A stretch of 64,000 nt of DNA from JARRKU01 sp963675565 (lineage in GTDB: Bacteria > Desulfobacterota > Desulfobacteria > Desulfobacterales > Desulfosarcinaceae), in assembly GCA_963675565.2 (NCBI GenBank), contig CAXXYD010000004.1, positions 248,001-312,000 on the forward strand. The letters run 5' to 3'. Numbering within the stretch: position 1 is the stretch's first letter; each line of letters starts with the position of its first letter. Of the stretch, positions 26,421-33,225 are shown piece after piece. The notes under the pieces were generated by a model. It did no database searches and was not told the DNA's origin. It worked only from the letters and a program-made list of their open reading frames with translations. The translations under genes were made by a program, and so were the position numbers.

Positions 26421-28517
26421 TCAACCGATTCGCCGCCGCGAACGTCGGGAGCGCGGGCTGCGATCATAACAATAAGAGCCGCATTGAAGGCAGCGTGCGG
26501 CTTCGGTCTGTGCCTGCCGTTGGGTGATCGTTGCCACGACTTCCTCGGTAAACGAACGGCAGCGGGCCTCCACCGGCAATTCCTTCAGGGCAACCCGCGG
26601 CGGCCCCGGCTCGACCTGGATTTTTTTCAAAATACTGCTGGGATTGATTTTGCGCTGGAGGTTTTCGGGCACCGCGATATGACCGGTGGTGATCAGTTCA
26701 TGGATGGAGCGTGCCGCTTTTCGCCCGCCAGCCACCGCACTGATCACCGTCGCTCTTCCGGTGCTCATATCACCGGTGGCGAATATATTGGGGGCCACAG
26801 CCAGCATGGTCGTCGTGTCGGCCGCCAGGTTTTCTTCCCGGGTCACCGTGAAACCGAAGCGCCCCCCCTGTGCTTCCAGCAAATAGCCCAAATCCGGTTT
26901 GCGCTCATAGGCGATAATCACCAGGTCCGCTTTGATGCGCGCTGTGCAATTCGGATCGTCCATACTGCCGGCACATGGCGCCGATTCGTTTGCGCTGTGT
27001 GTTGCCTGCCGGTACACCACGTGCCGGACATGTCCGGTGGTGCCGGAGACAATACGCAGCGGACATATCGAAAACTGAATGCGGACACCTTCCTCCAAAG
27101 CCCGCGTGACATCACGCTTGCGCGCCGATACCCCCTTCTCATCGCAGGGGCACAGGACGGACACCGCCTCGGCCCCAAGCCGAATGCTGGAACGGGCACA
27201 GTCCATGGCCGTATTGGATTCCCCGATCACAACCACGTGCCGGCCTTTTAATTCACGAAACCGCGTTCCCACACCGGACAGATAGTCCAGGCTGGCATGG
27301 ACCCCTTTAGCGTATTCTCCGGGGACGCAAAGGTGGGGGATGGTCCAGGCGCCTAAGGCCAGCAAAATGGCGGCATAGCCCTCTTTTTTCAAATCGTTCA
27401 ACCCGAAGTCGCGGCCCAGTGCCATTTCGGTTTTGAGCACCATTCCCAGGCGCAGGATCCCTTCGATTTCCCAGTCGACGATATGGGTCGGCAGCCGGTA
27501 TTCGGGAATGCCATAGCGCAGCAGGCCACCCGGCTTGGGCCTGGCGTCAAAAAGGGTCGGCCGGTGTCCCAGGCGCCTTAAAAAATAGGCACATGCCAGC
27601 CCCGCCGGCCCACACCCCACAATGGCCACCCGCCGACCGGTATCCGGAAGGCAGTCAAGCGGGACCCGTTTCCCTGATTGTCTTTCCCACTCCCCCAGAT
27701 ACCGCTGTAGGTGGCCGATGGCCACTCCTTCCTGGGCAATGTTCCGACGGCATATATTTTCACAGGGATGGGGACAGACTCGGCCGACGATCAGGGGAAA
27801 AGGATTGCGCGCCTTGATAACCCGCAATGCCTCCGCATGACGCCCCTCCAAAAAGTGACGGATGAAAAGCGGCACATTGATCTGCGCCGGGCATTTCTGG
27901 CGGCAGGGAGCCAGGCATTCCGTCTTGTCGTTCAAGTGAAGCAAATGGCCTGAAAGGGTTTCCAGTCGGATGACGCCTTTGGGGCATGCTTCGACACAGC
28001 GACCGCACCCGCGGCATTTGTCCGGGTCGATCCGGGGCAACCGATCCTCAGTCATGACGATGGCATGAAAAGAACAGACCGCTTCGCAGGTGCCCCCACC
28101 CAGGCACCCGTTTTCACAGGGATTGGCCCCGCCATAGAGCAGCGCTTCCGCGCGGCAGTCCCGGGCCCCGCTGTAAGAATAAAGCGGTGCCAACCGCTGG
28201 GAGCCGAAGCATTGAACCGTGGCCTTGGGCGGTTCATAAACCCCTTTGGCACGGCCGGTCAGGACCATCAGTTGCTGGACGATGTCCACACCACCGACGA
28301 CACAGACACTGACCGGCGCCTTTCCGCTGAGGATCGCCTTTGCTGCACCTTCGCAGCCGGCATACCCGCACCCGCCGCAGTTCAAGCCCGGCAGTACGGA
28401 TTTGACGGCGGCCAGGCGCGGATCCTCATCCACGTGAAAAATTTTCGACGCCAGAGCCAGGAGAATAGAACAACAAAAGGCCAGAGCCCCCATGAAAAGG
28501 CCCGCCTCCAGAACCAT
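26421..28517 (-). CDS. RnfB-type iron-sulfur domain fused to GltD-like NAD(P)H oxidoreductase
   Basis: 698 residues. Residues 1-30 form a membrane anchor (ALAFCCSILLALASKIF). Residues 47-72 hold the RnfB [4Fe-4S] cluster motif CGGCGYAGC...C. A ferredoxin CxxCxxCxxxCP set lies at about 168-180. From about 210 on there is a GltD/NfnB-like unit: CPAQINVPLF and CPHPCENICRR cysteines, the FAD motif VAIVGCGPAGLACAYFL (about 300) and the NAD motif VVVIGESNTAMDCARS (about 430). A last CLQCG pair lies near the C-terminus. RnfB alone is half this size. It probably moves electrons between NAD(P)H and ferredoxin at the membrane. The other rnf genes are absent here. Confidence 0.82.
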   Translation of the reverse strand: MVLEAGLFMGALAFCCSILLALASKIFHVDEDPRLAAVKSVLPGLNCGGCGYAGCEGAAKAILSGKAPVSVCVVGGVDIVQQLMVLTGRAKGVYEPPKATVQCFGSQRLAPLYSYSGARDCRAEALLYGGANPCENGCLGGGTCEAVCSFHAIVMTEDRLPRIDPDKCRGCGRCVEACPKGVIRLETLSGHLLHLNDKTECLAPCRQKCPAQINVPLFIRHFLEGRHAEALRVIKARNPFPLIVGRVCPHPCENICRRNIAQEGVAIGHLQRYLGEWERQSGKRVPLDCLPDTGRRVAIVGCGPAGLACAYFLRRLGHRPTLFDARPKPGGLLRYGIPEYRLPTHIVDWEIEGILRLGMVLKTEMALGRDFGLNDLKKEGYAAILLALGAWTIPHLCVPGEYAKGVHASLDYLSGVGTRFRELKGRHVVVIGESNTAMDCARSSIRLGAEAVSVLCPCDEKGVSARKRDVTRALEEGVRIQFSICPLRIVSGTTGHVRHVVYRQATHSANESAPCAGSMDDPNCTARIKADLVIIAYERKPDLGYLLEAQGGRFGFTVTREENLAADTTTMLAVAPNIFATGDMSTGRATVISAVAGGRKAARSIHELITTGHIAVPENLQRKINPSSILKKIQVEPGPPRVALKELPVEARCRSFTEEVVATITQRQAQTEAARCLQCGSYCYDRSPRSRRSRRRIG

Positions 28518-28821
28518 GGCCGCCCCCTTTTCCCGATCACCCTATGGATCGCCGTTGATTGTCCGGAGGTATTTTGAGCATGAAATATGCCAGGGTGCCA
28601 TATGGATGAAATGACGGTTCAGCAGGTGCTTTCCTGAATTGAGGACGGCCTCGGACCGACACCGCCGGTGTCTGTTCTGTTTCTGTAGTGTAAAGTATCT
28701 TGACGGCGGGAAATGGCTTTTATCGGCGCTCAAATCCGGTCAGCGGCTGTTATCCGACGCCGCCGCAAAACAGCCTGCAGGTGTATGGGCGCGTTGACGC
28801 GATCATGGTGCATAACCGGCT
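28518..28821. other. 304-bp intergenic region
   Basis: No gene is seen between the CoA-transferase stop and the RnfB-GltD start. It holds the candidate sigma-54 element described separately, and a GACACC/GGTGTC mini-palindrome (28658-28672) with no T tract. Confidence 0.6.
28577..28592 (-). promoter_or_regulatory. Candidate sigma-54 promoter of the RnfB-GltD fusion gene
   Basis: On the minus strand TGGCAT, 5 nt, ATGCT: two mismatches from the consensus but with the invariant GG and GC at the right distance. It lies about 60 nt before the start codon. Confidence 0.4.
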
Positions 28822-30183
28822 TTACAGGGTATCGTATGGGAAAAACCCTCTGGGAGGGCGCTCGTTCAAAGCACCCCGGGGATGGTGGAACACACAGCTG
28901 TCATAAATGGTTTTCAGCAGGCGCTCCCTGTTCTTGGGCGATGCCAGGTGGGCGATACCCGTGGCCCTTTCGGAAATGCTCAGTCCGCGGGGGTCGAACG
29001 CCCCGTTTTCAGTGACGATAACCACCTGGTCCGCGGCAATGGCCGTGGTGGTAATCCCCTCCGGGCACATGTCCACAATTTTTGACACGCCTTTGGCCGT
29101 GACGGATTTCAGGGCGATAATGGGCACGCCGCTGCGGGAAAGGTTGGCGCCGCGGATAAAGTCACACTGACCGCCAACGCCACTGTATATCTGCCGGGCT
29201 TTCATCGAATCGGCCCAGATATTGCCGTGAAGATCGACGCCGATTGCGCTGTTGATGGAGACCATCCGGGGTTGCTCGGCGATCTTTAGCACACTGTTGG
29301 TGAAATCCGACGGACGGCTCTGCACGGCGGAGTTATAGTTCAGCCAGTCGTAACCCTCCCGGCTGCCGGCAAGGAAGATGGAGGCAATGCTGAACTTGTT
29401 GCGGGTGCTGGTAAAACGGTTGGTTACCACGCCTCCATCCACCAACCGGCGCATGGCATCGGCAAACAGCTCCGTATGGATGCCCAGGTCTTTGACCCCT
29501 TTGTCGAGAATGGCGTCCGTTACCGCTTCGGGGACCTGGCCGATACCGTATTGAAGGGTACAGCGGTCACTGACAAACAAACCGGCAATAATCCGGCCGA
29601 TCCGGCGCGCTGGCTCATCGGGCGGCTGAACCGGACTGACGGGCAGCGGGTAGTCTGTGTCCAGCAGGTAGTCGATCCAGGATCCCGGAACGGTGTCCCC
29701 TAAAACGAAGGGCATCCGTGCATTGCGTTCGGCAATCACCAGCCCGTTGTTGGCCCGGGCGGTTTCGACGGCCGCCATGACCCCTTCAGCGGTGGTGCCC
29801 AGGCTGAAATTGCCCCCGTTGTCCGGTCCGGCCACCGAAATCATGGCCACGTCGGGCTTGAGATACTCGCGCACCTGCATGGGGATGTCGCCCAGATGAA
29901 TAAGCTGGTACTTGGCCCATCCCTTGTTGACGGCTTCCCGGGTATGGATGCTGTTGAATATGACGCGGTGGGTAATGCGCCGGCAGGCGGCTTCGGAAAA
30001 CAGTTGGGCCACATCGCCAAGATACAGTACGCCGATCAGGTCCACCTCATGGATGGATTCATCGGCCGCCAGTTGCCTGAACAGCATCTGGGGCGTGGCC
30101 GCATTTCCCGATGCGTAAATTTTGCTTCCCGGCGGCAGATGCCCGGCATTGATAATATCAGCGACATGATGGACTATTTTCAT
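28822..30183 (-). CDS. Acetyl-CoA hydrolase/CoA-transferase family protein (4-hydroxybutyrate CoA-transferase-like)
   Basis: 453 residues. It transfers CoA between acyl groups, typically using acetate or acetyl-CoA. The catalytic glutamate is Glu238 in GIHTELFADAM, matching the H(S/T)E motif of the AbfT/AarC branch. The C-terminal domain carries the SGVGGQCDFIRGA CoA-binding loop (about residues 343-355). A GAGGTG site precedes the ATG. It lies 41 nt downstream of hgcB on the same strand, so it may be the last gene of the arsR-hgcA-hgcB transcript. The acyl substrate cannot be read from the sequence. Confidence 0.85.
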   Translation of the reverse strand: MKIVHHVADIINAGHLPPGSKIYASGNAATPQMLFRQLAADESIHEVDLIGVLYLGDVAQLFSEAACRRITHRVIFNSIHTREAVNKGWAKYQLIHLGDIPMQVREYLKPDVAMISVAGPDNGGNFSLGTTAEGVMAAVETARANNGLVIAERNARMPFVLGDTVPGSWIDYLLDTDYPLPVSPVQPPDEPARRIGRIIAGLFVSDRCTLQYGIGQVPEAVTDAILDKGVKDLGIHTELFADAMRRLVDGGVVTNRFTSTRNKFSIASIFLAGSREGYDWLNYNSAVQSRPSDFTNSVLKIAEQPRMVSINSAIGVDLHGNIWADSMKARQIYSGVGGQCDFIRGANLSRSGVPIIALKSVTAKGVSKIVDMCPEGITTTAIAADQVVIVTENGAFDPRGLSISERATGIAHLASPKNRERLLKTIYDSCVFHHPRGALNERPPRGFFPYDTL

Positions 30184-30224
30184 TTACACCTCGGGCCCTA
30201 TGGCATGGCATACCGGTATGCGCA

Positions 30225-30515
30225 TCAGCAGCATCCAGCGCCGCCGCAGGATGCTTTTTCCCTGCCCTTGATCCAGGTCTGGATGATATAGGCCGCACAC
30301 CCCACCCCCGGCGTAACGGACAAAGCACCGGTAGGGCAATTGCCGGCACAGGCACCACATTCCATGCATCCGTCGCGGTCCCCGATCCGGACCTTGCACT
30401 GATCCATTGCAAAAACGGCGTGGGGACAGACCAGGATGCACATGCCGCAGCCCACACAGGCGTCGGCATCCAGGGCGAGAGTGGTAACATTTCCCAGGTA
30501 GCGAATTTTTTTCAT
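30225..30515 (-). CDS. hgcB: Mercury methylation ferredoxin HgcB
   Basis: 96-residue dicluster ferredoxin that re-reduces the corrinoid of HgcA. First cluster C20-C23-C26-C30; second C50-C53-C56-C60 within the diagnostic CMECGAC motif. A further lone Cys is at 73, and the chain ends in a CC pair (95-96). The single Cys near 73 and the terminal Cys pair are the residues implicated in HgcB function in the literature. It starts 11 nt after hgcA. The combination of motif, size and adjacency to hgcA makes this call firm. Confidence 0.93.
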   Translation of the reverse strand: MKKIRYLGNVTTLALDADACVGCGMCILVCPHAVFAMDQCKVRIGDRDGCMECGACAGNCPTGALSVTPGVGCAAYIIQTWIKGREKASCGGAGCC

Positions 30516-30526
30516 GTGTCTCTTCT

Positions 30527-31732
30527 CTAAAAAGCGGCCCCAACCCAGATGCCCGCCGCGGCAACCACAGCCGAAAGCTGAATGGGAATGGCGACCCGCA
30601 TTTCTTTCTCCACACCGGATGGAGAAGTGAACGGTGTGGTGCCGGTAAAATTCATGGCAATGTAAGAACTTACGGCTGTGGCAAACAGTACCAGGGCCAC
30701 AGCCGGCCACAATCGCATGTGAGTGCCGGAACTCATGGCAATAACTACGCCCGCACTTGCGACAAGTCCCAGCAAACCGCCTTTCAGGGCAAACGCACGG
30801 CCCGGAATCCAGGGAAGCAGCAACGGTACGGCGGCACAGCCGACCACAATGCCAACGGCGGAAACCACCCCTGCAATCCAGCCGCGCTCAACTGCGGCGG
30901 AAATCGAAAACAGATGGCGCCCCAGTCCGGAAAGGATGAAAATAGCCGCACACATCCACAATATCGGCTTGCCCACCAGGTAAAATTCCACCGGCACCAG
31001 CACCATGCGTTCTTTCATCGAGAAGGTCACACACCGCATGGCACCGTCGGCTTTGTACCCCGCCTGCAGAAACAGCGGCAGGTCCTGAGCCCGCACGGGC
31101 CCCCAGATCACTTCAAAACCGGAGGCACGCCTGACCATGGAGGCAGAGACACCGGGGGCGCCCAACTGGGGCAAAATGAGCCTGCGGTGATTGACCACCT
31201 TGTCCAGACGTACGGCCTGCACACGATCGACGACCTCTCCGGTGCCGAAGGTTCCTTTTCCTGCAGCGCACCATACATTGATGCCGCACGTATCCAGGAC
31301 CAGAATCCAGGTATTCATGCCGAACAGATGCCGACGCAGGTGATCAAAGCTGAGCTTGTAGTTGGCCGTCACCAGCACAGGGGAATCACCATCGGGATCT
31401 CCCACGGCGTATAGGCCGGGAGCGACTTTATAGTCTTTGCGGGCAAAGCCCATGCGAGCCCCGAGCGTTCCCAGATGATCTGGTCTTGCAAGGGCCGTTT
31501 TGATTCGAGGGACCTTGCCTGCCGGCGTGGAAATAAATCCGTCCACAAATCGGCAGATCGCGTAGCCTGGACGCTCGTCCATCCCCGCCGGCGGCCCTGC
31601 CGGCGCCCCGCAGCAGGGTTGGTCTGTATCGGTCGCTTTATACAACGGCATCATTTGAAGACGGCCGGGATCACATTGTCCTTCCGGACATGCGGCACCG
31701 CAATCACAATCTGGTTTTTTAACCGCTCCCAT
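30527..31732 (-). CDS. hgcA: Mercury methylation corrinoid protein HgcA
   Basis: 401 residues from ATG 31732, which has AAAGGA 10 nt upstream inside the arsR 3' end; upstream starts at 31762 and 31777 would overlap arsR. The corrinoid domain contains the diagnostic cap-helix motif NVWCAAGKGTFGT (Cys at about 155), whose Cys ligates cobalt and allows methyl transfer to Hg(II). About five membrane helices occupy the last ~160 residues (ILWMCAAIFILSGLG, AGVVSAVGIVVGCAAVPLLL and others), as in all HgcA. The first ~60 residues are an unusual Cys-rich extension (CDCGAAC...CCG). It pairs with hgcB directly downstream. Confidence 0.95.
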   Translation of the reverse strand: MGAVKKPDCDCGAACPEGQCDPGRLQMMPLYKATDTDQPCCGAPAGPPAGMDERPGYAICRFVDGFISTPAGKVPRIKTALARPDHLGTLGARMGFARKDYKVAPGLYAVGDPDGDSPVLVTANYKLSFDHLRRHLFGMNTWILVLDTCGINVWCAAGKGTFGTGEVVDRVQAVRLDKVVNHRRLILPQLGAPGVSASMVRRASGFEVIWGPVRAQDLPLFLQAGYKADGAMRCVTFSMKERMVLVPVEFYLVGKPILWMCAAIFILSGLGRHLFSISAAVERGWIAGVVSAVGIVVGCAAVPLLLPWIPGRAFALKGGLLGLVASAGVVIAMSSGTHMRLWPAVALVLFATAVSSYIAMNFTGTTPFTSPSGVEKEMRVAIPIQLSAVVAAAGIWVGAAF

Positions 31733-31733
31733 T

Positions 31734-32096
31734 CTAATCCGGTCCTTTGCATGGGACTTCATCCCTGTGGCACACAAGAAAAGCGCCCATCAAGGTATTG
31801 AATTCCTCCATCACGCCGAAATCCAGGCAGTAGCATGTTCGGGGCCCTTCGATTTCGCCACGCACCACACCGGCTGCTTTCAATATCTTCAAGTGCTGGC
31901 TGACGGTGGATTGGGCCAGGGGCAGAGCATCCACCAGGCGACCGCAGACACACCCGTCGATTTGTCTCAGGTAGGCGACAATACGAACTCGTGCCGGATG
32001 TCCCAGGGCCTTGCATAGGGCGGCCAGGCGCTCGGTATGCTGCGGGACGGGCCATTCGGAAAGGGTTGCGGACGAGGATGGTCTGATCTTTCTCAA
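31734..32096 (-). CDS. ArsR-family regulator heading the hgcAB operon
   Basis: 120 residues from a TTG start with GGAG 6 nt upstream. Winged-helix features: LCKALGHPARVRIVAYL helix, ALPLAQSTVSQHLKILKAAGVV recognition helix and GEIEGPRTCYCLDF wing. Candidate ligand cysteines are in DGCVCGRL (the CxCxG-like sensor spot), TCYCLD, CHRDEVPC. Its stop is one base from the hgcA start, so it is co-transcribed with hgcAB. ArsR-like genes are reported upstream of hgcAB in other methylators. An almost perfect 23-bp palindrome just upstream is the likely operator, implying autorepression. The metal or metalloid it senses is unknown. Confidence 0.88.
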   Translation of the reverse strand: MRKIRPSSSATLSEWPVPQHTERLAALCKALGHPARVRIVAYLRQIDGCVCGRLVDALPLAQSTVSQHLKILKAAGVVRGEIEGPRTCYCLDFGVMEEFNTLMGAFLVCHRDEVPCKGPD

Positions 32097-32108
32097 AGCT
32101 GACTCCGT

Positions 32109-32148
32109 ATTATAATCGTTAATCGACGATAAACGATCAGTCTGTCAA
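32109..32148 (-). promoter_or_regulatory. Promoter and palindromic operator of arsR-hgcA-hgcB
   Basis: A 23-bp near-perfect palindrome (32115-32137) with arms ATCGTT(A/T)ATCG and CGAT(A/T)AACGAT lies 19 nt before arsR. On the minus strand TTGACA is at 32148-32143 and TATAAT at 32114-32109, so the palindrome fills the space between them. The two boxes are 28 nt apart, too far to pair directly. The true -10 may be CGATTA/GATTAA inside the palindrome (17-18 nt from TTGACA). Either way a bound repressor would block RNA polymerase. Confidence 0.65.
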
Positions 32149-32207
32149 AGTCAACAAAGATAGGTCAGGTGTCATACGTAACTTTTGGGTTGATGGTTGC
32201 GGGCGGC

Positions 32208-32669
32208 TCAGCGGGCGGATTTTTTTCCGGTCACAGACTGAATCGTAATTTTCCAGACCCTCGCTTTTTTGATTTCTTTTGCCTTGAAAGTCCACTCCTT
32301 GCCGGAGTAATGGTGCATCACCTGGTTGAATCCGAATTCCTTTTCCACGGGATCGACCAGTTCGGCGATGGTGCCGAATCCGATGACCGATTCATATTTG
32401 AAAGACCACTTGCAGGCCATATCCTCTGCCGGCAGGACACGAACACCGGATTCGAACTCGAAACAGACCTGGGGATTGGCTTCGAAAAAATCGATTTTTT
32501 TCCCCACAGGCGCCGTGTGCAGATAGATCGCCTCACCGTCGTATCCAAAGCTCAGGGGAACCATATAAGGTGAATTGTCTTGCGCCATGGCCAGGCGGCA
32601 TACCTCGCTGCGGTAAATGATGGCATCGATCTCCTGGGGGTTGGTGACCTGTTTCTCTTTTCTTCGCAT
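32208..32669 (-). CDS. Pyridoxamine 5'-phosphate oxidase family flavin-binding protein (NimA-like)
   Basis: 153 residues. A split-barrel FMN-binding fold is suggested by MAQDNSPYMVPLSFGYDGEAIYLHTAPVGKKIDFFEANPQVCFEFE (about residues 30-75). This is the typical order of the NimA/PNPOx-like group that reduces small oxidants or nitro compounds. RBS GAGGG precedes the ATG. It lies upstream of arsR, with 111 nt containing the operator between them. Whether its transcript reaches hgcAB is unclear. The function is assigned only at family level. Confidence 0.8.
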   Translation of the reverse strand: MRRKEKQVTNPQEIDAIIYRSEVCRLAMAQDNSPYMVPLSFGYDGEAIYLHTAPVGKKIDFFEANPQVCFEFESGVRVLPAEDMACKWSFKYESVIGFGTIAELVDPVEKEFGFNQVMHHYSGKEWTFKAKEIKKARVWKITIQSVTGKKSAR

Positions 32670-32794
32670 TGAAATGAGCCCTCGACTGTCTTTGTCAATG
32701 TTCGGGTTGCCGGAAGGAAAACGGTTCCTTGATACCGTTTGTTATAGCCATCTGTCAATCGTTGCGCCGACAAACCGGTCGCGCGGCGGATATG

Positions 32795-33199
32795 TTAAGG
32801 GCCGACAACGGCAATGCGGACACTGGCGAGGCCGTCGGCCAGCATGCCGATGGTTTTGGCCGCCGCAAAAGAAAGATCGATGATGCGGCCGCGAATAAAG
32901 GGGCCCCGGTCATTGATGCGCACGGTCACCGACCGGCCGTTTTTCAAATGCGTCACGCGGACCACGGTACCAAAGGCAAGACTGGGATGAGCGGCCGTCA
33001 TGGCGTGCATGTCGTATCGTTCGCCGCTGGCGGTACGCCGCCCGTGAAATTTGCGCCCATAGTAACTCGCGGTTCCCGTGGCCTCGTATGCCGGCGGTTT
33101 TTTGATCTCCCGCGAGGCACCGCATCCGGAAAATGCAGCTGCAAGGTAGAGGCCCAACAGGACAATTCCGACAATTTTACAATGCCACCTGACGATCAT
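32795..33199 (-). CDS. rlpA: RlpA-like lipoprotein (double-psi beta-barrel)
   Basis: 134 residues from ATG 33199, with AGGAAA upstream. Signal sequence IVGIVLLGLYLAAAFSGC ends in a lipobox-type AFSGC, so it should be an outer-membrane lipoprotein. The RlpA domain is intact: GTASYYGRKFHGRRTASGERYD, MTAAHPSLAFGTVVRVTHLKNGRSVTVRINDRGPF and GRIIDLSFAAAKTIGM. RlpA binds denuded glycan and in some bacteria is a lytic transglycosylase. It lacks the C-terminal SPOR domain of full RlpA. It is the last gene of the sigma-54 surface cluster, 26 nt after the giant barrel gene. Confidence 0.85.
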   Translation of the reverse strand: MIVRWHCKIVGIVLLGLYLAAAFSGCGASREIKKPPAYEATGTASYYGRKFHGRRTASGERYDMHAMTAAHPSLAFGTVVRVTHLKNGRSVTVRINDRGPFIRGRIIDLSFAAAKTIGMLADGLASVRIAVVGP

Positions 33200-33225
33200 T
33201 TCAGCTTTCCTGCGCTTGACCACAC

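Noticed and set aside
28658..28672. GACACC/GGTGTC hairpin as terminator of the CoA-transferase gene
   Set aside because: It has no T tract and lies about 150 nt after the stop codon; the stem is only 6 bp.
29239..29241. Possible loss of the catalytic Glu in the CoA-transferase at Gly315 (SAIGVDLHG)
   Set aside because: The family's active-site Glu is in the GIHTE motif, and Glu238 is present there. Gly315 is a different position, so the enzyme looks intact.
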